Positions 10,101 to 18,796 of a DNA stretch of 64,000 nt are shown in pieces. Under the pieces are notes generated by a model. The model had not been told where the DNA came from. It saw nothing but the letters and a program-made list of their open reading frames with translations, and did no database searches. Numbering within the stretch: position 1 is the stretch's first letter; every line of letters starts with the position of its first letter. The stretch is from Flavobacterium phycosphaerae (GTDB taxonomy: Bacteria; Bacteroidota; Bacteroidia; Flavobacteriales; Flavobacteriaceae), in the NCBI RefSeq assembly GCF_010119235.1, contig NZ_JAAATZ010000001.1, positions 1,704,501 through 1,768,500 of the forward strand, given 5' to 3'. Position numbers and translations under genes: made by a program.

Positions 10101-12876
10101 CCGGCATGTGAGTGTTGTACCAAGCCTGAACGGTATCGTGCCAGCCATCACCATCCGCATCTATCCATACTGAAGGCGATAAATCCATTCGGTCTTTGCC
10201 ATTGCTTAAACTGGCCCAACCATCTTCAATAATGCCACCAATTCCATCATTATCGGAATCTAAATCATAAGCATCACCAATGCCATCTTGGTCCGTGTCG
10301 GTAATGGTTTGTATGATTTTAATATCGTCTAAGGCTAAGTCATTTCCCAAACCTCCGGGCTGGTTGTTTTTGAAAACAATGGAAAAACCAGTTGTAGTAG
10401 GAGTAAAGGAGGCTGAAAATTGGTACCAATCACCGGTTGCATTGCCTACAGCTGTAGGTGCTATATTTCCGGTATTTAGCGTGCTTATCAAATTGTTGCT
10501 CAAATCACGGAATTCTACCGTAAGATTTGGACGGTTTCGCGTGGCAATTCCGGGAGCATCTGTGCGGTCTAAATTTAAAACATAAAAACTGTACGTTAGC
10601 GGAGCATTGGTAATTACACCTTGAATAGTAGTTCTGTAAAACTCATCCGTAATGTTATTGGTTGCATTAAATAATGCCATTCGGCCATTAGTGTCAGAAG
10701 GGGTATGGTCAGGACCTTGATACCAATAGGTTGGTGCCCATGAGGCGACAGCTGTGGTTCCGGCGATATTATTTACGGTATATTGTCCGTCATTTAAATC
10801 TAAAACGGTATCACATTCATCTGAATTCTGAGTCGTTGTTCCGTCTTCATAACAATACGTTGTAGAAGCGGTAGGAACGAAAGAATAAATACGGGTTCTT
10901 CCTGCGCCAGCGCCAAACGTTTCATTGAGCAATGTAATGTTTACCTGCGAACTTAATACCGAACCTGAAGCGTAGCTTTGCTCAATGTTATCCGGAATTC
11001 CATCGTTATCGTCATCATTGTCAATATTGTTAAAAACGCCGTCACCATCACTGTCAATGAAAGTTTGTACAGCAGTGGCCGTTACTCTGAAGGTGTATGG
11101 ATTTTTTCCTGCTCCGCTGTCATTATTGGCTATGCTGATATCGGCTGTTTTTATACCGGTAACGGTTGGCGAAAAACTAACGGTAAAACTAACAGCATTA
11201 TTTTGTTGGACGGGAGTAGTGGGTTGAACACTTATTGTAAAATCACTGCTTCCTGAAATTGTTACCAAAGGGGCTCCGGTTAGATTTAAATTCATATTAC
11301 CACTGTTTTCAATGGTGTATACTCGGGTAATTGGCGAATAAATATTGGTTGAATTGAAGTCGGTCCAGTCCGTAATGGTTGGAGTAGTGTCTCCATCACT
11401 TATGGCAGCATTATTTCCTTTAACAGTCATTGAAGGCGCCACACCGGTTCCTTGAATTTTGAAATCATATGGATTCTCATTACTGTCATTATTGATTATA
11501 GAAATGGTAACGCTTCTGGTTCCGGCGGCACTTGGTGTAAAAGTTACAGTGAATGTGGTACTATTTCCCGGTGTTACCGTTGCACTCGGAGCAGTAGTTA
11601 CAGCAAAATCTCCGGGATTGGTGCCGCTTAACGAGATTGTTCCAAGTGTTAAATCGGTGGTTCCGGTGTTGTATATGGTAAATGTTCTGGTGGTATTGGT
11701 AGAGCTGAAATCTGTCCAATCTGTAGTGGAAGCTGTTGTGTCGCCATCAACAATAGTAACAGCATTTCCTTTGATATCAATCTCCTGTTCCAGTCCGGTT
11801 CCTTGTATAGAAAAATCATAAGGATTCTCATCCGTGTCACCATTTACAATTGAAAAAGTAGCACTCCGGGTTCCGCCGGCACTTGGATCAAATGAAATGG
11901 TGAAAGTAGTATTTCCACCGGCAACAATAGTAGCATTTGGATTTGTTATGATACTGAAATCTGAGGCATTGGCTCCACTAAGTGTAATGGCACCAATGGA
12001 TAAAGGCAAGGTTCCTGTATTTTGAATGGTAAATGTTTTTGTTATAGTTCCCGTTACTACTGCTATTGAACCAAAATCAGTTGCATCAGTAGTAGAAGGC
12101 GTTATATCTCCATCGTTAATTGAAATAGCATTGCCTGTGATATTAATCTCCGGTTCATCCCAACTTATAATTACTAGTCCGTTGGCACCACTTCCGCCAT
12201 TTCTTGTACTGCTGGAAGTTCGTAATGCTCCGCCTCCGCCTCCGCCCAAACCGGTAGCTGTAGTTCCGTTACCTTGTGAGCTGTTTCTTCCGCTTCCACC
12301 GTTTCCGCCACCTGTTGGGGCTGTTGCTCCGGTAAAAGAGGTAGCTGTATTTCCTGCTTGAGCCGTTCCAGCAGATGAACCGCCACCGCCACCATAACTT
12401 CCGTTAGAACCATTGGCTCCGTTTCCACCATTATAAGAAACAAAAGAAGTACACGGAATACAAGCTACAGTTGCTAAACCTCCAATAGCCCCAACAGAAG
12501 TGTTATCGGCCGCGCTTGAGCCTCCTTTAGCTATAATCGTTGTATTAGTACTAAACCAAGAGTCACCGCCGGCAGCTGTTGTAGTGCTTCCTGCTCCAAC
12601 AGTCACGGTATAATTGTTTGCGGGAGTTACGGTTAAGATCCCTTTCATATAGGCTCCGCCACCGCCACCAGCACCGCCAATGTTCGTAGTTAGCGTACTC
12701 CCTCTTCCGCCACCGCCCCAAGTTTCTACAGTGAGTTGGGTTACTCCTGCGGGAACCGTAAAGGTACCTGTGCTTGTAAATGTTTGCGATTTGTTTTGAC
12801 TGTAACCCGTACTTGACACTAGGATTACTCCAAAAAAGGCATAGTAGGTTTGTAATTTAAGTAATAAATTCTTCAT
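7192..12876 (-). CDS. Giant secreted multidomain protein with T9SS type A sorting domain (paralogue 1)
   Basis: The 1894-residue protein begins with a signal peptide ending near GYSQ (residue 27). Then come, in order: a glycine-rich module (about 30-235); three choice-of-anchor D/ASPM-SPD-2-Hydin-like beta domains (about 242-606, each ending NPYDF or NPYTF); a DSDGDG calcium-repeat patch; a jelly-roll-like region (about 640-855); further thrombospondin type 3-like DxDxDG repeats (about 855-1055); a LamG/concanavalin domain (about 1060-1220); and a long flavobacterial module containing YWSSPVS near 1405. The last ~75 residues form a type A T9SS sorting domain with YNLLGQE and LTTGAYIVKV. It is predicted to be exported by T9SS and fixed to or released from the cell surface, probably in adhesion or glycan binding. 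The C-terminal third is closely related to the neighbouring paralogue upstream. Confidence 0.92.
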   Translation of the reverse strand: MKNLLLKLQTYYAFFGVILVSSTGYSQNKSQTFTSTGTFTVPAGVTQLTVETWGGGGRGSTLTTNIGGAGGGGGAYMKGILTVTPANNYTVTVGAGSTTTAAGGDSWFSTNTTIIAKGGSSAADNTSVGAIGGLATVACIPCTSFVSYNGGNGANGSNGSYGGGGGSSAGTAQAGNTATSFTGATAPTGGGNGGSGRNSSQGNGTTATGLGGGGGGALRTSSSTRNGGSGANGLVIISWDEPEINITGNAISINDGDITPSTTDATDFGSIAVVTGTITKTFTIQNTGTLPLSIGAITLSGANASDFSIITNPNATIVAGGNTTFTISFDPSAGGTRSATFSIVNGDTDENPYDFSIQGTGLEQEIDIKGNAVTIVDGDTTASTTDWTDFSSTNTTRTFTIYNTGTTDLTLGTISLSGTNPGDFAVTTAPSATVTPGNSTTFTVTFTPSAAGTRSVTISIINNDSNENPYDFKIQGTGVAPSMTVKGNNAAISDGDTTPTITDWTDFNSTNIYSPITRVYTIENSGNMNLNLTGAPLVTISGSSDFTISVQPTTPVQQNNAVSFTVSFSPTVTGIKTADISIANNDSGAGKNPYTFRVTATAVQTFIDSDGDGVFNNIDNDDDNDGIPDNIEQSYASGSVLSSQVNITLLNETFGAGAGRTRIYSFVPTASTTYCYEDGTTTQNSDECDTVLDLNDGQYTVNNIAGTTAVASWAPTYWYQGPDHTPSDTNGRMALFNATNNITDEFYRTTIQGVITNAPLTYSFYVLNLDRTDAPGIATRNRPNLTVEFRDLSNNLISTLNTGNIAPTAVGNATGDWYQFSASFTPTTTGFSIVFKNNQPGGLGNDLALDDIKIIQTITDTDQDGIGDAYDLDSDNDGIGGIIEDGWASLSNGKDRMDLSPSVWIDADGDGWHDTVQAWYNTHMPANFDGDAVPNYIDLDSDNDARFDVDEAGLYNGDGDVNGDGEGEGSDPDADGIVGIFDVVNGYGNSGKTTPVNSYGAENPDYLNTMSKPGVNDISTTLYASLDTNYDGIIDGTTDADRDGILDAFDTSITIYGSPRDLNRKLLLDFDGRNDYAEKTAILGGLSTASLMAWIDLNSAFSSEGVVVGQDKFQLKINSIKKLTAVVNGTTLTYDTVLNTSQWYHVAAIYGDGSLKLYLNGNLVATQSLSGSIAADATKLTLGRNPNGTDKYFKGKIDEVRVFNVALTDTQLQRMVYQEIQNNSSQVRGAIIPKDVGSLPFANLLGYFRMDTYKDDIVDDLTTPTVDIGTGMKMYNHKNIYVQQAPMPFLTERTGNFATAANSPTKDIRGLDIMEQDWSIVQVKHDIDETANNVDLGMLLDSGVTVNMSNDTKIQNDWYLLLNGKIDLKGKSQLVQTTESDLDVTSSGSIERDQQGQSNKFNYNYWSSPVSTLNNSTINHGFTVADVMKDGTDVDNIQNLLWTSDLNSTATNPIMLSSYWIFKFQNLNNSYSNWASVGPNGTLLAGQGYTLKGSNALSSNQNYTFVGKPNNGTVTSSVSANNLILCGNPYASAIDANAFITENSTAITGTLYFWEHYSTNSSHVTIQYQGGYATRNLVGGTPPVAPAGVSGLGSSSKTPGRFIPVGEGFFVTGSATGGTITFNNSQRSFVKEEDSQSNTLFRTANPTVSRKNKNHNNDEDDYTEEEEFMKLRLGFTSSDNFHRQILLGFMNEHATSGIDVGYDAVSIENLTNDMYFVNGTAQLNIQGESYFDNDNIYPLGIKNASAGWVSFTLDAKENFQPNQKFFIYDNVTKKYNNIKSEPFVIALPAGTIENRFSLRFKKENGNGNHNRMDDAITVTNATAAKMITINNNLKETEVKSVLLYNLLGQEIVAWSVADQDQTHIELPTNNLTTGAYIVKVITDNGDLSKKILVN

Positions 12877-13076
12877 AGCTTGGGGCTTTAGTTTGTGATT
12901 TATTATTTAAATGAAGTTTAAAATTCCCTTCAAATTTTTAATATTTCAAAGCTAAAGTTTTTCATTTTAATCATCGATAAAGAGATTTATATAATCGATT
13001 AAATACAGTTAAATTTAATTTATATCAATAAAAGGATTACATATTTTTAAATTCTTGATACATGAGTTGTCTAAAT

Positions 13077-13106
13077 AAAAAAACTCCCCTTGAGGAGAGT
13101 TTTTCG
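13077..13106 (-). terminator. Intrinsic terminator downstream of T9SS paralogue 2
   Basis: An AAAAACTC/GAGTTTTT stem (13079-13086 with 13097-13104), with one internal mismatch, two further G-C pairs and a TTGA loop, lies 28 bp past the stop at 13135 on the minus strand. The rest of the 258-bp gap (12877-13134) is AT-rich and must hold the promoter of paralogue 1; I find no good TAnnTTTG match there. Confidence 0.8.
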
Positions 13107-13134
13107 TGTCAAATAATTAAAAAAGCATTGTGAA

Positions 13135-16100
13135 TTATTTTATCAAAATCTTTTTGGTCACTTCGCCTTTATCGGTGATTACCTTTACTATATAAGCTCC
13201 GGTGCTGAGGTTGGCCACCGGTAATTGAATGTCAGTTTGGTCTTGGCTCTCAATTTTCCAAGTCATTACACTTTGCCCAACAAGATTGAAAAGCAATACT
13301 GATTTTACTGTGGAATCTAAAGTAGTGTTTTGGATGCTAATCGTTTTTGTTGCTTGTAAATGAGCAATCGAAATTCCGTTTGTGATTTCGTTTTGAGTAA
13401 TACCTAATGCATCAGTTCTTTTGAAGCGTAATGAAAATCGGTTTTCCACTGTTCCGGCCGGTAAATTAATTTGGAAAGTTTGATTTTTGATGCTGTTATA
13501 CAATCCGGTTACATTATCATAAATAAAGATTTCCTGATTCGGATTAAAATTTTCTTTAGCATCGACAATAAAGTTGACAACGCCAGCGGTTGCTGTTTTT
13601 ATCCCTAACGGGTATATATTAGCATCATTAAAATAACCATCGCCTTGAATATTCAAATTCCTGTTGTTGTTTATAAAATACATATCAATAGGTTGGTTTT
13701 CTATGCTAACCGCGTCATACCCTTTGTCGAAACCTGCTGTGGCATATTGGTTCATAAAGCCAATCAAAATTTGACGATGGTAATTATCCGGCGAATTGAA
13801 ACCAAGACGTAGTTTCATGAACGATTCCTGAGAAAAACTGTCGTTATGATTATTGAATTCATGACTGTAAGGGTCAGTGGTAGTAGGATTGGCAGCTTTA
13901 AATAAAGTATAGGAACTACTGCTGCTTTCTTTTATAAATGATCTTTGATTGTTGCCAAAAACGATATTTCCTCCAGTTGAAGAGCCAGTGACAAAAAAGC
14001 CTTGCCCTACTGGGATATATCTTCCGGGTGTTTTAGTGCTAGTGCCTAAACCACTTACGCCTGATGGGGAAACAGGTGGTGTACCTCCAACTAATGTTCT
14101 AGTGGCATAACCTCCTTGGTACTGGATGGCTACATGCGAAATGTTTGTACTGTATTGTTCCCAAAAATATAGCGAGCCGGTAATAGAGGTAATGTTGTCA
14201 TTAATAAAATCATCAGCATCAATAGCAGAAGGATAAGGATTCCCACATAAATTTAAATTGTTGGCTGCAACATAAGAAGTAATCGTTCCGTTATTTGGTT
14301 TTCCAACAAAGGTGTAATTTTGATGGTCAGCACTTGAATTGCTTCCTTTTAATGTATAGCCTTGGCCGGGAAGTAAAGTTCCGTTTTGTCCTACTTGGGC
14401 CCAGTTGGCACCGCTGTTATTTTGGTTTTGAAATTTGAATATCCAATAATTACTCAAAGTAATCGGACTGGTTGCAGAGCCGTCAATACCACTTGACCAA
14501 TAGATGTTTTGAATATTATCAGGATCGGTTCCGTCTTTCATAACTCCAGACACAGTAAACCCGTGATTAATTGTAGTGCTATTTATTGAACTTACAGGAG
14601 AAGACCAATAATTGAAGTTGTATTTGTTAGATTGCCCTTCCTGATCGCGCTCTAAAGAGCCTGAACTGTTTTCATCTAGGTCACTGTTGTTTATTTGAAC
14701 TAATTGCGATTTACCTACCAAGTCAATTTTACCATCCAATTTTAAATAATGAGATATTTGGATTTTAGTATCATTAGTGGCTGATAAAGTATTACTGTCA
14801 ACAAATAAGCCCATTACTACTTTATTTCCGGTGGTTGTAATATTGTGTGAAGTTTTAACGATATTCCATTCGATTGGCGTTCCGTCAACAATTGAAAGAC
14901 TGTAAGGTAATGGTTGAGTAGCACCATTTACCCAACTGGTACTGTCAGACCACAAGCCGTCAGCTGCTGTTTGATAGGGCATTGGAGCGGTTTGATAGAC
15001 CACCGATACTTTTCCAGGGGTGAATACATTTCCTCGGTTACAGTTGTTTGAGTCGTCATTGATGTGGGTTCCAATAAAAGAATTCATCGAATAATACGTT
15101 TCTAAAGTAGACCAATTTAAGGAGCTCACATCGTTTCGGGTTATTGTATTCGGAAGGCTGCTTCCTGCTGTTTTTGTACCATCAAGCGTGATTTCCTGAT
15201 TCATCATGAATCTGATTTGCGTTTGCGAAATGGTTTTGTTCCAAAGTCGGAATTCATCTATATCCCCTTTGAAATAATTTCTAATATCTGATTTGTCACG
15301 GTATTCAGCACCGATAGAAAAAGTTGAGGTATTGGTTGTAGGTCCAGCTGAGGCTATATTGGCATCCAACACTCCGTCAATATACAACTTCGTGTTTGTG
15401 CCATTATAGGTTACAGCAATATTACGCCACTCTGAGTTAGGCAATGCTACAGAAGAGGTAACTATTGTTCCGCCTGACCAATAAACATTGATTTTGTTGT
15501 CAGCAGATAAATAAATTTTGAATCCTGTGGTTCCGTCGTATTTAGACGCTATGGTTCTGTCGTTTGACGAATTGTTTTGTCCGTTTGGTTTAACCCAAAC
15601 CATTAAGGAGAAATTAGATGGTAAATCATAGGTGTTACCTATTTTCATTACGTCATCCGTTCCGTCAAAAGTTAAACTTCTGGACAGTATCGTTTCGTGA
15701 GCCACTCCAAAAGTGAAATATTGTACGCCATCAAAGTCATAGGTGGTTTCTTGTTTAGTGCCGTTAGCAGTTAAAAATACAGTTTCCACATTGGTAGTGA
15801 AAGCCGCATCACTGGCTACAATCATAACGTAAGCGTCATTGCCTGCTAATGCGGGTAAGTTGGCCAAATCTGAAGTGGCTATAGCAATTTTTGTAGTTCC
15901 AACATCACCTCCTGTTTCTACTATTTTCCATTTTTTGTTAGGCAAATCGGTTGAAGTTGTAACGTTGGTAGCTCCGCCAAAGGTAACTGTCAAATCATTT
16001 CCTGAATCATTCATATTACCATTGTTGTCACCCCAAACAAGGTATCTTCTGTCTCCGCCAAAAGTATAGGTGTTGGCGCTATTGGTTAAATCAATACTGC

Positions 16101-17841
16101 CTAATCCGATAGTTACTATGGGATTGGTATTGATACTGGTGGATTGTTTTTGATTCAAATTGGAGGTATCATCTCGTCCGATTCCCGCAATATTATAGTT
16201 GTATCCTGAGTTGGATGTTGTGTTCCAAACTACAGTTCCGTTTGAATCTACATAATTTTGAGAAGTACCGTTAGTGCCTAATGTAATTCCGTATTTCAAA
16301 GCTAAATAGCTTTCAATTTTAGTTCTTTCGGTAGTATCGTCTTTTCTTTTGTTGAAGGTAATTATTTCAGCAATTCTGCCGTCTAAACTACCATCATAAC
16401 CTTCACTTCTCCCAATCCAAAATGGACTGTTGTTTACATTTCTAAATGAAGTGCTATTGGCTTCGGTAGTGGAAAGATTGTTTCCGTTAAAATTCAATTC
16501 ATTTCCTGTTGGACTGGAATCAGAATTATTTCTCGCATTTAGGATAAAGGCACTGTTGTACTGCGCCGTAGTACTAGTGTGAGCAGTACCATAGCTGGTA
16601 CTTACCCCAACATTGTTGGATATGATTTCATTAGAAAAGCGGGTGTCAACGTTGCCCAAAGTCAATCCGGTTCTGTCAATTTCCTGACATGGAAGACTTT
16701 CACCGGTGAATATATCCATCGAGTTTGTGCTTGAGTTCAGCGTTACATCCGGAATCATAACTACATAGGTTTCCTGCGAATAATATCCGGAAGTTCCTTT
16801 TAAATATTGTCTGTTTGGGTCGTTGTCATTATAGGATTGAGAAGGTGAATTATAATTGTTGGTAAAATCAACTACCGGATTATAATTGATGTTATAGGCT
16901 GCATTATTTCTATAGATTGGCGCACCAACAGAAGCTGGTTTTACCGCATTTGATCCTCTGGCCTGTGTATACCAAGTATTCACATTAGTATTATCGGCAA
17001 CAGTTGTTGTTCCGTCTAATAAATCAGAACGCAACCATAATTGCAAATCAGCGGTTACCCCGCCCGGACCTTTAGTTAAGTTGTTGGGTTGGATAGTTTC
17101 CCAACTGATAACAATTTTTCCGTTTGCCCCATTACCACCATTTCGGGTATTTCCTGATCCTGCATTTTGGTTTCTTCTGGCACCGCCTCCGCCACCTCCA
17201 TAGGTGCTTCCTGCATTACCATTACCATTTTGATTATTATATCCATCTCCTCCTTTACCACCGGTACAAGAGGCTAATGCTCCTAAATAGCTTGTGGCAC
17301 TTACGCCATTATTTCCTGATTCGGCACTAGCCCCTCCGCCACCTCCATATGAGTTGGAAAGACCGTCGCTTCCATTGCCTCCACTGGCAATAACATCTCC
17401 AATGCAAGCACTGGCACTACCACCTAAGCCCCCGGTGATGGTATTGTTAGGTACTGTTTTACCTCCTTTAGCTAATACTAAAGTAGTGGTGCCACTTTGA
17501 AGTTTAAAATATGAATCTTTGCCATCACTTGTATTGGTTGTAGCGCCAGTACCAACAGTAACAGTGTAGATTTGGCCTGGAGTAACAGCAATTGTTTTTG
17601 CTGCATAAGCACCGCCACCGCCACCGCCACCAACATTAAAGCCAGCAGAAGATAAACAGGTTCCGCCTTTACCACCACCGCCAATGGCTTCAACAGTAAT
17701 TTGGAAAACACCAGATGGAATAGTAAAGGTTCCTGTGGCTGTAAAAGTTTGCGGACTGGTTTGACCGTTTGCTATTGCACTTAGTAGGATTGCAATAGCC
17801 AGGGAATAGTTTCTTTTTAATTTAACTAATAAATTTTTCAT
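13135..17841 (-). CDS. Giant secreted multidomain protein with T9SS type A sorting domain (paralogue 2)
   Basis: The start chosen is the ATG at 17841, giving 1568 residues. A start 22 codons upstream is open but would bury the signal peptide (MKNLLVKLK... cleaved near ANGQ), and the paralogue starts at the equivalent MKNLL. A glycine-rich module (about 30-270) is followed by a region common in flavobacterial surface proteins (LWLRSDLLDG; AEIITFNKR...LALKYGITLG; about 275-700). A LamG-type domain covers about 720-880. A C-terminal module containing YWSSPVS near 1080 leads into a type A T9SS sorting domain (LFNLVGQ, LSTGAYIVKV). The glycine-rich and C-terminal parts match the downstream paralogue, while the middles differ. 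Likely role: surface adhesion or polymer binding; no catalytic motif seen. Confidence 0.92.
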   Translation of the reverse strand: MKNLLVKLKRNYSLAIAILLSAIANGQTSPQTFTATGTFTIPSGVFQITVEAIGGGGKGGTCLSSAGFNVGGGGGGGAYAAKTIAVTPGQIYTVTVGTGATTNTSDGKDSYFKLQSGTTTLVLAKGGKTVPNNTITGGLGGSASACIGDVIASGGNGSDGLSNSYGGGGGASAESGNNGVSATSYLGALASCTGGKGGDGYNNQNGNGNAGSTYGGGGGGARRNQNAGSGNTRNGGNGANGKIVISWETIQPNNLTKGPGGVTADLQLWLRSDLLDGTTTVADNTNVNTWYTQARGSNAVKPASVGAPIYRNNAAYNINYNPVVDFTNNYNSPSQSYNDNDPNRQYLKGTSGYYSQETYVVMIPDVTLNSSTNSMDIFTGESLPCQEIDRTGLTLGNVDTRFSNEIISNNVGVSTSYGTAHTSTTAQYNSAFILNARNNSDSSPTGNELNFNGNNLSTTEANSTSFRNVNNSPFWIGRSEGYDGSLDGRIAEIITFNKRKDDTTERTKIESYLALKYGITLGTNGTSQNYVDSNGTVVWNTTSNSGYNYNIAGIGRDDTSNLNQKQSTSINTNPIVTIGLGSIDLTNSANTYTFGGDRRYLVWGDNNGNMNDSGNDLTVTFGGATNVTTSTDLPNKKWKIVETGGDVGTTKIAIATSDLANLPALAGNDAYVMIVASDAAFTTNVETVFLTANGTKQETTYDFDGVQYFTFGVAHETILSRSLTFDGTDDVMKIGNTYDLPSNFSLMVWVKPNGQNNSSNDRTIASKYDGTTGFKIYLSADNKINVYWSGGTIVTSSVALPNSEWRNIAVTYNGTNTKLYIDGVLDANIASAGPTTNTSTFSIGAEYRDKSDIRNYFKGDIDEFRLWNKTISQTQIRFMMNQEITLDGTKTAGSSLPNTITRNDVSSLNWSTLETYYSMNSFIGTHINDDSNNCNRGNVFTPGKVSVVYQTAPMPYQTAADGLWSDSTSWVNGATQPLPYSLSIVDGTPIEWNIVKTSHNITTTGNKVVMGLFVDSNTLSATNDTKIQISHYLKLDGKIDLVGKSQLVQINNSDLDENSSGSLERDQEGQSNKYNFNYWSSPVSSINSTTINHGFTVSGVMKDGTDPDNIQNIYWSSGIDGSATSPITLSNYWIFKFQNQNNSGANWAQVGQNGTLLPGQGYTLKGSNSSADHQNYTFVGKPNNGTITSYVAANNLNLCGNPYPSAIDADDFINDNITSITGSLYFWEQYSTNISHVAIQYQGGYATRTLVGGTPPVSPSGVSGLGTSTKTPGRYIPVGQGFFVTGSSTGGNIVFGNNQRSFIKESSSSSYTLFKAANPTTTDPYSHEFNNHNDSFSQESFMKLRLGFNSPDNYHRQILIGFMNQYATAGFDKGYDAVSIENQPIDMYFINNNRNLNIQGDGYFNDANIYPLGIKTATAGVVNFIVDAKENFNPNQEIFIYDNVTGLYNSIKNQTFQINLPAGTVENRFSLRFKRTDALGITQNEITNGISIAHLQATKTISIQNTTLDSTVKSVLLFNLVGQSVMTWKIESQDQTDIQLPVANLSTGAYIVKVITDKGEVTKKILIK

Positions 17842-18100
17842 AACTCGGGGATTTATGATTTTATTATTTAAATGAAGAGCATTATGCTTCATTTGATTAT
17901 TTGACATTTCAAAAGTAGAAAGTCATTTCAAATAATCGATAAAAAGCACAAAAAAATCGATGAAATGCAATTATATACAATATTAAAACATAAAAAACTT
18001 ACAAAATATTAATGAATATTTCGACGAATGGTATTTTTCAGTAGTTGAAAATCAGTAAATTGAAAAAATGGAAAGAGAGTGTAAAAAAACGGAAATAAAA

Positions 18101-18126
18101 AAAGGCTTGGAAATTTCCAAACCTTT
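18101..18126 (-). terminator. Terminator 3' of tRNA-Met
   Basis: An imperfect stem (AAAGG..TTGGAA pairing with TTCCAA..CCTTT) lies 10 bp past the tRNA 3' end on the minus strand and is followed there by a T-rich tract. The remaining bases back to 17842 are very AT-rich and hold the promoter of paralogue 2; no other structure was noticed. Confidence 0.6.
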
Positions 18127-18135
18127 CAATTTTTG

Positions 18136-18209
18136 TAGCGAGAGGGAGATTTGAACTCCCGACCTCAGGGTTATGAATCCTGCGCTCTAACCGACTGAGC
18201 TACCTCGCC
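18136..18209 (-). tRNA. tRNA-Met (anticodon CAT)
   Basis: The minus strand folds into a full cloverleaf of 74 nt. The acceptor stem is GGCGAGG pairing with TCTCGCT, with G-U pairs at the first and last positions. The D arm contains AGTCGGTTA, the anticodon loop is TTCATAA with CAT at 34-36, and the T arm has loop TTCAAAT. CCA is not encoded. The G1-U72 pair, rather than a C1xA72 mismatch, suggests the elongator species, though tRNA-Ile2 with a modified C34 cannot be excluded by eye. Confidence 0.95.
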
Positions 18210-18354
18210 AATAGTCGGCATCCTCTGAATGCGGGTGCAAATATAAAATTAAAATTTAGGGTTACAAACTTAAAACACTTATTTTTTTTATTTTTAAAAA
18301 ACACTTTTTTATTGATTTTATATTCTATATATTTCCAAAAAATTTGTTCTGATT

Positions 18355-18747
18355 ATGGATAATAAAATTCGTTATGAGCTTGAGTTTCCTTTGAATTCGT
18401 CACCTCAGTTACTTTACCAATACATCTCAACACCTTCAGGCTTACAGGAGTGGTTTGCTGATAACGTAAATTCAAGAGGTGAATTTTTTACTTTTATTTG
18501 GAATGACATTGAGGAAAATGCACGCTTAGCTTCAAAAAAAACGGGAGAAAAGGTAAAATTCAAATGGGTTGATGATACCAAAAAGGATACCGACTATTAT
18601 TTTGAATTGCGAATTTTGGAAGACGAGATCACCAAAGATGTGTCTTTAATGGTAGTTGATTTTGCCGAAGAAGATGAAGTTGATGAGGCGAAATTATTAT
18701 GGGAAAATCAAATTTCCGATTTAAAACACGTCATAGGTTCTATATAA
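18355..18747 (+). CDS. START-like/SRPBCC domain protein
   Basis: The 130-residue product opens with IRYELEFPLNSSPQLLYQYISTPSGLQEWFADNV, the start of an SRPBCC helix-grip fold as in AHSA1-like proteins, including the conserved W of the L-x-x-W-F motif. The domain fills the whole protein. Family members bind hydrophobic ligands or act as co-chaperones; this flavobacterial version has no defined role and is rich in acidic residues near the C-terminus. It is followed by a strong hairpin terminator and then the aminotransferase gene on the same strand. The ATG at 18355 leaves no room for a signal peptide, so it is cytoplasmic. Confidence 0.82.
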   Translation: MDNKIRYELEFPLNSSPQLLYQYISTPSGLQEWFADNVNSRGEFFTFIWNDIEENARLASKKTGEKVKFKWVDDTKKDTDYYFELRILEDEITKDVSLMVVDFAEEDEVDEAKLLWENQISDLKHVIGSI

Positions 18748-18763
18748 ATATTTTTTAATACAG

Positions 18764-18771
18764 TATATTTG
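18764..18771 (+). promoter_or_regulatory. Bacteroidetes -7 element before the aminotransferase gene
   Basis: TATATTTG fits the TAnnTTTG -7 consensus of Bacteroidota. Its last base is also the first base of the terminator stem that follows, so transcription would start inside or just after the hairpin. No TTG is present at the -33 distance, so support is partial. Confidence 0.5.
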
Positions 18772-18796
18772 TCCCGCTAAAAACGGGACTTTTTTT
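18771..18796 (+). terminator. Intrinsic terminator abutting the aminotransferase start codon
   Basis: Perfect GTCCCG/CGGGAC stem (18771-18776 with 18784-18789), 7-nt loop, then seven Ts ending directly at the ATG at 18797. It probably ends transcripts of the upstream START-like gene. Confidence 0.85.

Noticed and set aside
12026..12361. Open frames opposite the giant T9SS genes (also near 11459-11821, 17294-17500 and 9813-10076)
   Set aside because: They are antisense shadows of Gly/Thr/Ser-rich repeats, giving low-complexity Pro/Val- or His-rich products with no family resemblance.
17842..17907. 22-codon extension of T9SS paralogue 2
   Set aside because: It would place the signal peptide internally; the paralogue starts at the equivalent MKNLL methionine.
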